NCBI GenBank assembly: GCA_015472025.1
Contig: BNHL01000001.1
Location: 4,266,001 to 4,330,000, forward strand
DNA from: Cytophagales bacterium WSM2-2
GTDB taxonomy: Bacteria > Bacteroidota > Bacteroidia > Cytophagales > Cyclobacteriaceae
DNA: 64,000 bases
Reading direction: 5' to 3'
Both the position numbers and the translations under genes were made by a program. Shown in pieces: positions 24,876 to 32,783 of the stretch (position 1 is its first letter; the number at the start of each line of letters is the position of its first letter). The notes under the pieces are model-generated. The model ran no database searches, had not been told where the DNA came from, and worked only from the letters and a program-made list of their open reading frames with translations.

Positions 24876-24893
24876 TCCCGATAGCTATCGGGA
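24876..24893. repeat. Perfect 18-base palindrome TCCCGATAGCTATCGGGA
   Basis: An uninterrupted palindrome between the hypothetical gene and the convergent response regulator gene. The same word is a common dispersed intergenic element in Bacteroidota; it may help end transcription from both sides. Confidence 0.6.
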
Positions 24894-25030
24894 TTTGTGA
24901 TGTGTGAATAGAGGCATGCCCGAAAGGGTGTGCTTCTTTTGTTTTGTTAAGAAGGGCACATAAAGAAATTAAGGGCGGTAAAATTGAGCTATGGAATTTG
25001 TGGATTTTGAATTGTAAAACAGACCTGATT

Positions 25031-25708
25031 TTATATTGCATCAAAAGGTACAAACCCATTTTTGATAGCATATAAAACAAGACCTACCCGGCTCTTCACC
25101 GCTAATTTCTCAAACAACGAATTGCGGTAGCCATCAATTGTTTTAGGGCTGAGGCACATTCGGTCAGCGATTTCGGCATAAGTCATTTCGCTGCAGGCAA
25201 GGTTCAGAAATTGTTTCTCCTGGTCATTGATGAGATCCGTGGCAATTGACTTTCGGGATTCTGCCTGCGGCTGCTGCAAAGAGTGTATAAGCTTGCCCGT
25301 GATAAAATCTGTATAGTAATAGCCTTTGTTAAATACCGCAATTAGCGCTTCGTTCAATTCTTTAGGCTCAACATCCTTGCAGATGTAGCCTTTGACTCCC
25401 AGTTTAAGCATCCGCACAATGATCTCTTCCTTTTCGACCATACTCACAATCAAAATTTTCACGGAGGGATAATTTTCCGTTAACCAAAGTACACTTGCAA
25501 ATCCATCCATTCCCGGCATGTTGACATCCATCAGGATAATGTCAGGAAGATCACTGCTATTGATTTTCTGCTGGAGGTCTGTTCCGTTATCCGCTTCAAA
25601 AAGAATAGAACAGTCTTCATTTACCATTTTGATAAGACTGATCAGGCCTTTTCTGAAAAGACGATGATCATCTACAATGGCTAGCTTAATGGAGTTCTTG
25701 CTTGTCAT
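25031..25708 (-). CDS. NarL/LuxR-type response regulator
   Basis: 225 residues. The receiver domain has D-D-H-R near residue 13, the phosphorylated aspartate in IILMDVNMPGMDGF near residues 57-70, and the K in VKGYICKDV near residue 110. The C-terminal helix-turn-helix (MTYAEIADRMCLSPKTIDGYRNSLFEKLAVKSR) is of LuxR/NarL type. It would be phosphorylated by the histidine kinase encoded just upstream, whose stop overlaps its start (ATGA at 25705-25708), and then bind DNA. It is the last gene of a four-gene operon. Its targets could include the divergent astacin operon, by position only. Confidence 0.92.
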   Translation of the reverse strand: MTSKNSIKLAIVDDHRLFRKGLISLIKMVNEDCSILFEADNGTDLQQKINSSDLPDIILMDVNMPGMDGFASVLWLTENYPSVKILIVSMVEKEEIIVRMLKLGVKGYICKDVEPKELNEALIAVFNKGYYYTDFITGKLIHSLQQPQAESRKSIATDLINDQEKQFLNLACSEMTYAEIADRMCLSPKTIDGYRNSLFEKLAVKSRVGLVLYAIKNGFVPFDAI

Positions 25709-26460
25709 AAGAAATCAATCGGAAGCTGAATTTGAACCTGTGTTCCGTTTCCTTCTGAGCTTTGTATGGAAAGATGAGCATTGATCAACTTGGCCCTGTT
25801 TTGCAGATTAAGCAAACCGGAACCTCCGCTTCTTAGTTTCTCATCGGGATTAAAGCCCATACCGTCATCACTTATGGCTAATGTAAATATTTTTTCACTG
25901 ACCCTGAGCAAAACACGGATACGTTGTGCCCCGCTGTGCTTGACAATGTTATTGATCAACTCCTGAGCCATGCGGTAAAGTATGATCGTAGTATCGTTGC
26001 CGGGATTGAATGCCTCGCCTTCGATGTCAATATAAGCTGAGAAGCTTCCGATTTTGTTTAGTCGCTCAACTTCTTCCTTCAATACCTTGATGAGGCCTAA
26101 GTGGACAACCCGATCACTATTAAGACTTACAGACAGTGATTTGATGTCGGCAATCAACTTTCGGGTCAGCTCCTTAGTATCCTCAATTTTTAGAGCTGTG
26201 GCATCGCGGTCGTCCAGTTGCAGTGTAGTTAAGTTGATTTTGATAAGACTTGCAATCTGCCCCAGATTGTCATGAAGTTCATATGCGATATGCCGCATGG
26301 TTTGCTCCTTTATCTCAAGTTTAGCTTTGACCAATTCCTGTTTGTACAGGATTTTTTTTTTATTTTGAACAACACTGATATAGACAATGAAGCAGGTCAG
26401 CAGGAAGAACGCGAAGGTGGCTATGATAACTATATAGTAGAGCTTTTCAACCATGCGCAT
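25705..26460 (-). CDS. Sensor histidine kinase, NarX/DegS type
   Basis: 251 residues with one membrane helix (YIVIIATFAFFLLTCFIVYI) near the N-terminus and almost no extracytoplasmic part. The HisKA_3 phospho-acceptor box is HIAYELHDNLGQIAS near residue 57-71, with the histidine in ELHDN. The ATPase part has the N-box ELINNIVKHSGA, and the G-boxes AISDDGMGFNP and GSGLLNLQNRA. Without a sensor domain of its own, it probably senses through a partner, and the membrane protein encoded upstream (overlap of 14 bases) is the obvious candidate. Its partner regulator follows by ATGA. Assignment is firm; the stimulus is unknown. Confidence 0.92.
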   Translation of the reverse strand: MRMVEKLYYIVIIATFAFFLLTCFIVYISVVQNKKKILYKQELVKAKLEIKEQTMRHIAYELHDNLGQIASLIKINLTTLQLDDRDATALKIEDTKELTRKLIADIKSLSVSLNSDRVVHLGLIKVLKEEVERLNKIGSFSAYIDIEGEAFNPGNDTTIILYRMAQELINNIVKHSGAQRIRVLLRVSEKIFTLAISDDGMGFNPDEKLRSGGSGLLNLQNRAKLINAHLSIQSSEGNGTQVQIQLPIDFL

Positions 26461-27079
26461 TCTTGGGACGGGATGAGAGCAGTGCGTAAATGATTATACA
26501 ATAGAAGATGTAGCTATTGGCTACCAATATGTAAAAGAACTTTCGAGCTAGAGGTAAATTATTCTCAATCATAAATTCGAGTGTCCCGGCAAACCATAGG
26601 CTCGTGCCATAAAAGATGAACAGTCCACAGCAGAACCAAAACTCAGAAGAAGAGAGTGTCACAGGAGTTTCGCTTTCAATCATTCTCTTAAAGTAGAGTA
26701 CACAAAGACCAACAATGACGGTATTGAATATGGCATCCTCTAATGAATTGTACGAATCAAATTTAGCGGCAAACAAAAGAGCAATACCTATCGCACACCC
26801 GGCCCCCAGCCATGCCTTCAGTTTGATCCGGTCTATATTTAATACTTCCAACAGATACGTAAAAACTAAAATGAACTGAATTGGTTTACTTACATTATAG
26901 AGCCATAAATTTTTCATGTGCCTTTCTGAAAAATACATTGATAAGAATTCGGTAAATGAATAGACAGCAAAAAAAAGCACCCAGAATCTTCGTGCCATGA
27001 ATACGGATTGATACTTCCATATAATAATGGCCCATATAATAATAAGTAAACCAAAATTTATTGGGTTATACCATTCCAC
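26447..27079 (-). CDS. Multi-spanning membrane protein, possible sensor partner
   Basis: 210 residues with about six or seven hydrophobic segments (INFGLLIIIWAIIIW, FWVLFFAVYSFTEFL, PIQFILVFTYLL, CAIGIALLFAA, FNTVIVGLCVLYF, FWFCCGLFIFYG, YIFYCIIIYALL). No enzymatic motif is visible. It overlaps the kinase gene by 14 bases and starts three bases after the preceding gene's stop, so it belongs to the same transcript. Families of this kind recur beside HisKA_3 kinases that lack a sensor domain; a role in sensing is inference from position. Confidence 0.7.
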   Translation of the reverse strand: MEWYNPINFGLLIIIWAIIIWKYQSVFMARRFWVLFFAVYSFTEFLSMYFSERHMKNLWLYNVSKPIQFILVFTYLLEVLNIDRIKLKAWLGAGCAIGIALLFAAKFDSYNSLEDAIFNTVIVGLCVLYFKRMIESETPVTLSSSEFWFCCGLFIFYGTSLWFAGTLEFMIENNLPLARKFFYILVANSYIFYCIIIYALLSSRPKNAHG

Positions 27080-27082
27080 TCC

Positions 27083-27634
27083 CTAAAGTAGGGATTTAAA
27101 ATCATTGAGTTTGGTGGTACTTTTTAAAATAACTCCAACCATATCATTGGTAGGGCAATGCGGATCGGGCGGGCAAGGATAGGCCTCCGTATATATAGTG
27201 TCTTCCTCCTGGCAGACCTCAAAAATATCCCTACCGCTTTCGTCTTTTCCCTGGACAACCGGTACTACAATAGTTACCGGGAATATCTTTGTTTCTCCGT
27301 CACTGTTTTTAGTATACCGGAGTGCATTACAAACATGGACGAACTGTACTTCTTCCTTACAGGAATTTAACATTGCCCTGATTTCATCAATCGGGATAAC
27401 AAAGTATTGGCCCATCTCAATATCGGGATTCAATACGCCTATAGGATCCGATATCCTTTTCTTAAAAGAATCCGTCATACTCTGAATGTCGCTCAGGTTA
27501 ACAGCTTTTGAAACCCTTTGGTTTTTGTACTGCTGATAACTGATAACGCAGGAATTGGCAGGAGGGCTTCCTGCCGGTAGTGGAGGTGACTGTGGCACGG
27601 GCTGCCCGGTTGGGTTGGTGTAAATTTTTGGCAT
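27083..27634 (-). CDS. Hypothetical protein, first gene of signalling operon
   Basis: 183 residues, no signal peptide or membrane segment. A proline-rich start (NPTGQPVPQSPPLPAGSPP) leads into a soluble domain with several cysteines (SCKEEVQFVHVCNALRY, VCQEEDT, PCPPDPHCPT). I do not recognise the family. It begins the operon that continues with the membrane protein, kinase and response regulator, with a three-base gap to the next gene. Its promoter faces the astacin gene across about 230 bases containing a perfect hairpin and two G-A-C motifs. Could be a cargo or signal protein of the same system. Confidence 0.65.
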   Translation of the reverse strand: MPKIYTNPTGQPVPQSPPLPAGSPPANSCVISYQQYKNQRVSKAVNLSDIQSMTDSFKKRISDPIGVLNPDIEMGQYFVIPIDEIRAMLNSCKEEVQFVHVCNALRYTKNSDGETKIFPVTIVVPVVQGKDESGRDIFEVCQEEDTIYTEAYPCPPDPHCPTNDMVGVILKSTTKLNDFKSLL

Positions 27635-27741
27635 GATTGATAAAGTTTAGTGTTTTTTGAAATTGTGAAAGAAATGTCCGCATTCAAATTCTTCTCACCA
27701 AGCGCCAAAAACAAATACAGTCCTTTTACAGAACAAATACA

Positions 27742-27774
27742 GGAAAAACCCTGAAGTAAACTCAGGGTTTTTCC
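27742..27774. promoter_or_regulatory. Perfect 13-bp inverted repeat between divergent operons
   Basis: GGAAAAACCCTGA (27742-27754), seven-base loop AGTAAAC, TCAGGGTTTTTCC (27762-27774). The element looks like a terminator, but it lies upstream of both neighbouring genes, so an operator or attenuator is more sensible. Each arm is a copy of the G-A-C motif found at 5616, 8252 and 11802, here facing each other. Confidence 0.6.
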
Positions 27775-27868
27775 TTTTGACTCGGCCATCTCCATCTGGC
27801 AAACTTTGGTTCATCAAACGGAGCAAGCCGAAAATCCGAAGAAGAGTAGGCACCAACACAACAATCGT

Positions 27869-28906
27869 ATGAGTGATAATAACAAAAAAAGGCTTTGCAG
27901 CCAGCCGGCCCCTCCCAAAAGAACATTTGATCCTTCGATCAGTGAACACAGGCTGGGATTCATTCTCACCACTGGCTTGAAATGGGTGAATGGTACCGAT
28001 ATTAAATTCTTCTTTATCGAAGGAGTAGCTGCACAGCAGAACGTAGTCAGAAATGCTTTTCAGCAATGGAAGGGCCTGGGCATCGGTCTCACATTCACTG
28101 AAGTTTCCTCAGCGGAGGAATCGATGGTAAGGATCGGATTTGATTATAACCTCGGCTCCTGGTCGTATGTGGGGCGTGACGTACTCACTATTCCCAAGTC
28201 TGAACGGACTATGAACTTCGGTTGGGATCTTACTGCCGATAGCTACGGCCTGACTACTGCATTGCATGAAATCGGCCACACTATTGGATTTCAACATGAG
28301 CACCAGAACTCCAATTCAGGAATTATCTGGAATGAGCAGGCAGTGTACAACGAATTTTCAGGTCCGCCCAACTCCTGGCCCAAGAGTCAGATCGATTTGA
28401 ATATCATCAACAAGATTCCCGCGAGCCAGGTGCAGGGTTCGGCTTGGGATCCCAACTCAATCATGGAATACGAGTTTAGCCCGGGGCTGGTGATTTCTCC
28501 CAAACCTTATGATACAAAGGGGATAAATCCTCCCGGAACACTTTCTCAGAAAGATGTTTCAGGTGTACGGGCTTTTTACCCGGTGATCAATCCGTCTACC
28601 GAAACGAAGCTCAAATTGCATCAGTCGTCTCCGGTCGCTGCAAAATCAGGTGGACAAACTGATTTTGTTTTTACGGCACCTTCTACCCGAAAATATACTT
28701 TTCAGACAATCGGTGAGTTGGATACCATAATGGTGATATCAGAAAAAGCCAAATCTGAGAATCACTACCTCGCCGGTGATGACGACAACGGGGTCGATAA
28801 AAATGCCAGGATCACATTGCCCCTGGTCAAAGGCCGTGATTACCTCGTGAACCTCCGGGTGGTATTTGCGCCCAATGATCACAGCGGATCGGTGATCGTT
28901 TCGTGA
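27869..28906 (+). CDS. Astacin-like zinc metalloprotease (metzincin)
   Basis: 345 residues from the ATG at 27869; a TTG at 27806 would add 21 unlikely residues. The zinc site HEIGHTIGFQHEH near residues 132-144 is of the H-E-x-x-H-x-x-G-x-x-H metzincin type, followed by E as in astacins, and the Met-turn is SIMEY near 196-200. The catalytic domain covers about residues 15-215; the C-terminal ~120 residues (HQSSPVAAKSGGQTDFVFTAP) look like a prepeptidase C-terminal beta domain. No signal peptide is visible although the enzyme family is usually exported; it may leave the cell by another route or act inside. It heads a three-gene plus-strand operon. Confidence 0.85.
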   Translation: MSDNNKKRLCSQPAPPKRTFDPSISEHRLGFILTTGLKWVNGTDIKFFFIEGVAAQQNVVRNAFQQWKGLGIGLTFTEVSSAEESMVRIGFDYNLGSWSYVGRDVLTIPKSERTMNFGWDLTADSYGLTTALHEIGHTIGFQHEHQNSNSGIIWNEQAVYNEFSGPPNSWPKSQIDLNIINKIPASQVQGSAWDPNSIMEYEFSPGLVISPKPYDTKGINPPGTLSQKDVSGVRAFYPVINPSTETKLKLHQSSPVAAKSGGQTDFVFTAPSTRKYTFQTIGELDTIMVISEKAKSENHYLAGDDDNGVDKNARITLPLVKGRDYLVNLRVVFAPNDHSGSVIVS

Positions 28907-28937
28907 TGATTTTCAGAAACATTTAAATCAAGACCAG

Positions 28938-30341
28938 ATGAAACAAATTATGTTTGCGTTAGTTGTGCTTGTAACCGTCTCATCGTTTGCTCAGAACACA
29001 AGTGAAGTGATTGAGAACGGAATAAAAGTTAAAAGCAAAAATGAAATATTTTTGCAGTTTGATGGCCGGAGCATTTTTTATCAACAGAATCCTGCTGTAG
29101 ATGCACTTCACTTCAAGCAAGTGGCAGACTCTCTGATTCTCTTGCCAGTGGAATCAAGTATCAACTTTTACTCGATTCCTCTCAATCCAATCAACTATTC
29201 GTATAGTACGGATATTACCGTTAAAGATAATCCCGATATCCAGTCTATATCAGCAGCATTGACCGGAGTGATAAGTTTTGCAAAGGCTCTTTCTGCAGGA
29301 GTAATTCCGGCTGGAGTGATGGCCGCTGCGGCAAAGAAACCAGCTTGTGAATTTCCGGAATTAATAAAGCCTTACGACAACCTTGTGCTGCGATTGAAGG
29401 ATAGCCAAAAAGATACCATTGCCTCCATCTTTGGAGCCTTAAAAAAACTCGACTTCCTTTCAGAGGCTGACACGAAAAATGGATTGACAAATGCAGATAA
29501 TGCAATTACTGCGTTGAGAAAATCGTTGGATAAGGTTAAGGACAAAATTGAGAATGTCGTGAAAGTATTGAATTCTATTACTTGTTCTGCGGACTGTTGT
29601 TTGGCAATGACGACTCAACAGAGTTATAGTTTGAAAATGAAAGATTTATTGGGCAAGTATGATCAGGAAAATACTCGTCTCATCAACCTGGAAAAAATTT
29701 ACAAAGCGACCAAAGCTGCACAGGAGGCTGCCTCGAGCCACGGATGGATTATCAAGTTAGATGAAGTAAGCGCTCCCCGCGATAAGTTTTCGATTTATGC
29801 AGTGACAGTCAGCACTTCGGGATATGAACTTTCTGATGATAATGAAATTGTCTCGTCTGCTAAAAAGACAAAGTTGACGAGGGTATTCCGCGTTACCCGA
29901 TTTCAGCGATTCGTCCGCGAAGTGTCAGCTGGCTTTGCCTACACTAACCTTTCGTTCCCAAAATTTGGAGTCACTACTGATTCACTGGGTAAGCAACATG
30001 TAGCAGGTGCCGGAGAGGACATCGTGAACAAAGTCAATTTTACGGCTATGATCAATTACAATTACTTCATTCCGAACTCTCCATTGCATCCCTTCTGGCA
30101 AATAGGAGTAGGTGCAAATGCCAGTTTGCCTACGTTGTTTACAGGAGTCGGTGTGCGCGTCAACTCAGCGCCTGCAAAACGACTGGCGATATCCATCGGA
30201 TTTGCTTCGACATGGATCAAAACGCTTGATAAGTTAAAAATTGGAGATGTGGTCTCCGGCCAGGCGGACATTGACACTGATGTGAAGTACAAATTCAGTA
30301 ACGTATTTCAGCCCTACCTGGGGATTCAAATCAACTTTTAA
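28938..30341 (+). CDS. Secreted/outer-membrane protein of unknown function
   Basis: 467 residues with a signal peptide (MFALVVLVTVSSFAQ). The N-terminal half contains an alanine-rich segment (LSAGVIPAGVMAAAAKK) and helices with coiled-coil character (LRLKDSQKDTIASIFGALKKL; LRKSLDKVKDKIENVVKVL). The C-terminal ~170 residues (VSAGFAYTNLSFPKFG, VNFTAMINYNYFIPNSPLHPFWQ, LAISIGFASTWIK, NVFQPYLGIQINF) alternate like outer-membrane beta strands and end in F. Probably a surface protein with a small barrel. The gap to the astacin gene is 31 bases, to the next gene 11. Function unknown. Confidence 0.7.
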   Translation: MKQIMFALVVLVTVSSFAQNTSEVIENGIKVKSKNEIFLQFDGRSIFYQQNPAVDALHFKQVADSLILLPVESSINFYSIPLNPINYSYSTDITVKDNPDIQSISAALTGVISFAKALSAGVIPAGVMAAAAKKPACEFPELIKPYDNLVLRLKDSQKDTIASIFGALKKLDFLSEADTKNGLTNADNAITALRKSLDKVKDKIENVVKVLNSITCSADCCLAMTTQQSYSLKMKDLLGKYDQENTRLINLEKIYKATKAAQEAASSHGWIIKLDEVSAPRDKFSIYAVTVSTSGYELSDDNEIVSSAKKTKLTRVFRVTRFQRFVREVSAGFAYTNLSFPKFGVTTDSLGKQHVAGAGEDIVNKVNFTAMINYNYFIPNSPLHPFWQIGVGANASLPTLFTGVGVRVNSAPAKRLAISIGFASTWIKTLDKLKIGDVVSGQADIDTDVKYKFSNVFQPYLGIQINF

Positions 30342-30352
30342 AAGAAACAGTT

Positions 30353-30751
30353 ATGTCAAGACAAATTAAATCCCTTGCAACACTTGCACCAGGTGAAAGT
30401 GTCAATGATTTCAAAGACAGGCTTGTCAAGCTTATTCCTTCGGAGGTAGTCACTGCCTATGTTACGATCTTCGGTTTAATAAAATCGGCAAATCAGATTT
30501 CGGAAGCGCTTCGCGGGTGGCTGCAGTGGGGTGCCTTTGGCGTACTTCTTATCCTTACACCATTTTACCTGGTGTTAGTATCCAATGTAAAAAGCAAGAT
30601 GCAGATTGTATTTACCACGATTGCTTTCGTTATCTGGGTTATTGTTGTCGGTGGACCTTTTGATAAGTTACTTGGCGGTGCATCTGGTTTGGTCGGCTCG
30701 ATATTGCTGATTTTGTATACGTTACTGATACCCTTCTTTTACAAAGGATAA
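30353..30751 (+). CDS. Small membrane protein, unknown function
   Basis: 132 residues. The first ~45 are soluble (MSRQIKSLATLAPGESVNDFKDRLVKLIPSEVVTAYVTIFG), then three or four membrane helices (GAFGVLLILTPFYLVLV, IVFTTIAFVIWVIVVGG, LVGSILLILYTLLIPFFY). The soluble part with P-S-E-V-V-T-A-Y resembles small membrane proteins seen near secreted effectors, but I cannot name the family. Third gene of the astacin operon, followed by a strong terminator at 30793. Confidence 0.65.
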   Translation: MSRQIKSLATLAPGESVNDFKDRLVKLIPSEVVTAYVTIFGLIKSANQISEALRGWLQWGAFGVLLILTPFYLVLVSNVKSKMQIVFTTIAFVIWVIVVGGPFDKLLGGASGLVGSILLILYTLLIPFFYKG

Positions 30752-30792
30752 GAGATCAGACTAGCGCTTATTCTTAAGAGGCGCTAAAAAAT

Positions 30793-30842
30793 AAAGAGAT
30801 AGTATCGGCTCGTTGGCATTCACGACCGATGCTATCTCTTTT
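30793..30842 (+). terminator. Strong intrinsic terminator after the astacin operon
   Basis: AAAGAGATAGTATCGG (30793-30808) pairs with CCGATGCTATCTCTTT (30826-30841), 16 bp with one T-G wobble and an 17-base loop, followed by T-rich sequence. It closes the three-gene unit. Confidence 0.8.
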
Positions 30843-30865
30843 CAGTTTTCAATTCATGCCTTACA

Positions 30866-31138
30866 AATCGGTGCAGCAACTTTGAGACCGTGGAACTGCT
30901 TCTCAAAGCCGGGGCAAACCCACTTCCGGAAGAGAATAATTTTCCGCTCACATGCCTCGGGCAATTGAAATTACTTTTAAAGTATGGTGCACGAATAAAC
31001 ACTTTGTCGGAGAAGTATTATGATTTGTATACACAAGAAAGTAAACGGGAAAGATCATCCACTTCTCAAACCGGACACTGGACGCCCATCATGGTTTATC
31101 TCAAAGAATTGTTGAAGTTCAAAAAGAAGATCGAATGA
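30866..31138 (+). pseudogene. Ankyrin-repeat fragment
   Basis: The frame reads N-R-C-S-N-F-E-T-V-E-L-L-L-K-A-G-A-N-P, the second half of an ankyrin repeat, then LKLLLKYGARIN as part of another, and ends in a basic tail (LLKFKKKIE). Reading starts without a good ATG: GTG at 30890 would begin in mid-repeat. Full ankyrin proteins have several repeats, so this is probably the tail of a decayed gene. It lies between the terminator and a convergent cupin gene. Confidence 0.5.
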
Positions 31139-31162
31139 TTTCAATTCTAATTTCGATTCTAT

Positions 31163-31810
31163 CTAATCAATACTTAGTTGTAGTAAGATCAGCTTTGCAC
31201 TTTGCGTGCTTGATACATCCACGTTTGTTTCCCGGGCGATGAAATGAAAGTCACCGGCTTTCAGCGTTTGCTTTATTTTACCTTTGGTTAATTGAGCTTC
31301 TCCTGAAACGTGAACTAATAGGAAAGGGCAGTCTTGTTTGGGAAAACGTAGAGGTTTTTTTCCATCGATTGTAATCTCGTAAGCGCTCAGGCTTTTCTGT
31401 GTCCATAGTTTTTCTCCCGCACTTACTTTCGATGCACATTCTGTTGTACCAGGTTTCAACAGCTCCACCACCAGGCACCGGAATGTCGAGTTGTCTGCGC
31501 ACCACACTTTATGCTCCACCGGCTTCTCGCCATAATTACGATACACGGTAGCTCCCGGAGCAACATCCGTAATGACAGGTGCTCCGCCTTTATTCTGAAT
31601 CGCAAGCTTTGATTGCGACAAAAAAATCACAGCTGACGCTTTGTCGTGGGTGTGCCAAAGCGTAGTATCATGAGGTGCTATTTGTAGATCAGTAATCTTC
31701 ACGATGTCGTTGGTGAATACAACCTTATGATGCGGCTCTTCATACATAGAGCGCTGGGCTAACGCATGCACATGAAGAAGCAGCGCCAGCCCGGTAAGAA
31801 CTGATTTCAT
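31163..31810 (-). CDS. Secreted cupin-domain protein
   Basis: 215 residues with a short signal peptide (LTGLALLLHVHALAQ). Residues about 40-110 form a cupin: APHDTTLWHTHDKASAVIFLS supplies the H-x-H ... motif 1, GATVYRNYGEKPVEHKVW motif 2. A second, degenerate cupin-like part follows (LKAGDFHFIARETN). Substrate is unknown and metal ligands are only partly conserved. The neighbouring ArsR-type gene is divergent and 87 bases away, so it may control it. Confidence 0.7.
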   Translation of the reverse strand: MKSVLTGLALLLHVHALAQRSMYEEPHHKVVFTNDIVKITDLQIAPHDTTLWHTHDKASAVIFLSQSKLAIQNKGGAPVITDVAPGATVYRNYGEKPVEHKVWCADNSTFRCLVVELLKPGTTECASKVSAGEKLWTQKSLSAYEITIDGKKPLRFPKQDCPFLLVHVSGEAQLTKGKIKQTLKAGDFHFIARETNVDVSSTQSAKLILLQLSID

Positions 31811-31897
31811 ATTTTTCTATTGAATGAATTGCTTTTCTCTGATAAAGGAACGTAGCTTTATCCATTAACACTTAAGTATCAACTTAACTGTGATTGT

Positions 31898-32575
31898 ATG
31901 GAAGGTATGTCTCAAATAACTTCGCTGATTGGCGACCCGGTGCGAACCAATATCCTGTGGCTTCTGATCGATGGCCGGGCCTACACGGGAAACGAGCTGG
32001 CGTTAATGACGGATACTTCGCCTCAGAATATCAGTATGCATGTGTCGAAATTGCTGCAGGCAGACCTGCTGGCGGTAGAATGCCAGGGCAGACATAAATA
32101 CTATCGCTTAGCCAGCGCTGAGGTGGCTTCAGCAATCGAGGCCATCGCGAACCTGGTGCCCAAGGTCAAAGTAACACAAGCTGTTAATGCACACGACCAT
32201 GGTTTGAAACACTGCCGAACATGTTATGATCACCTGGCTGGCGAGGTGGGTGTTCAACTGGCAGAGACTATGCTGGCAAAGAAACTGATCAAAAAAGATC
32301 CGGCCGGTTATCAATTGACACCTGCCGGAAGACAATTTTTCGAGAAATTAGATATCGATGTTGAATCGCTGATGAAGCAACGGAGGCCGCTGCTCAAGCC
32401 CTGCCTCGACTGGACTGAGCGCAAGCATCACGTGGCAGGCTCACTGGGTGCGGCATGGCTTAGTCACATGCTTAAGAATGACTGGCTTCGAAAAAAGAAG
32501 AACTCTCGCGAGGTGATCGTCAGCGCCAAGGGCCAGAAAGAATTTTACGAAAGACTGAGGATCACGGTGAGTTGA
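31898..32575 (+). CDS. ArsR-type winged-helix transcriptional regulator
   Basis: 225 residues. The N-terminal ~85 match the ArsR/SmtB HTH: ITSLIGDPVRTNILWLLIDG, then NELALMTDTSPQNISMHVSKLLQADLL and the wing ECQGRHKYYRLA. The C-terminal part contains HGLKHCRTCYDHLAGEVGV, with a cysteine pair (C-x-x-C) that may bind a metal or thiol, and a second domain to the end, as in regulators of the YdfF/ArsR-domain group with a longer C-terminus. The ligand is unknown. Divergent from the cupin gene. The ATG at 31898 is chosen over ATG at 31907 by the better fit to the family. Confidence 0.8.
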   Translation: MEGMSQITSLIGDPVRTNILWLLIDGRAYTGNELALMTDTSPQNISMHVSKLLQADLLAVECQGRHKYYRLASAEVASAIEAIANLVPKVKVTQAVNAHDHGLKHCRTCYDHLAGEVGVQLAETMLAKKLIKKDPAGYQLTPAGRQFFEKLDIDVESLMKQRRPLLKPCLDWTERKHHVAGSLGAAWLSHMLKNDWLRKKKNSREVIVSAKGQKEFYERLRITVS

Positions 32576-32783
32576 TCTCAGGATCTATTGCAGCAGCTTC
32601 TAACGACCGGAATTCATTCCGTGGATAAACCTGGTCAGAAACCAAACGACCGTTCAATAAGGTGTTTAAGATCAAAGGCAATAGACTTACAGTGATGGCG
32701 TAGCATGCCAGCTATATGGATTGACGCACGCCATTAAGCGATATTGGCGTTGCAACAATCTCAAATCATGCTAACTTAAGCGC

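Noticed and set aside
27493-27795. Minus-strand frame of 100 codons across the hairpin
   Set aside because: It overlaps the start of the signalling operon in another frame and reads through the inverted repeat; no coding pattern.
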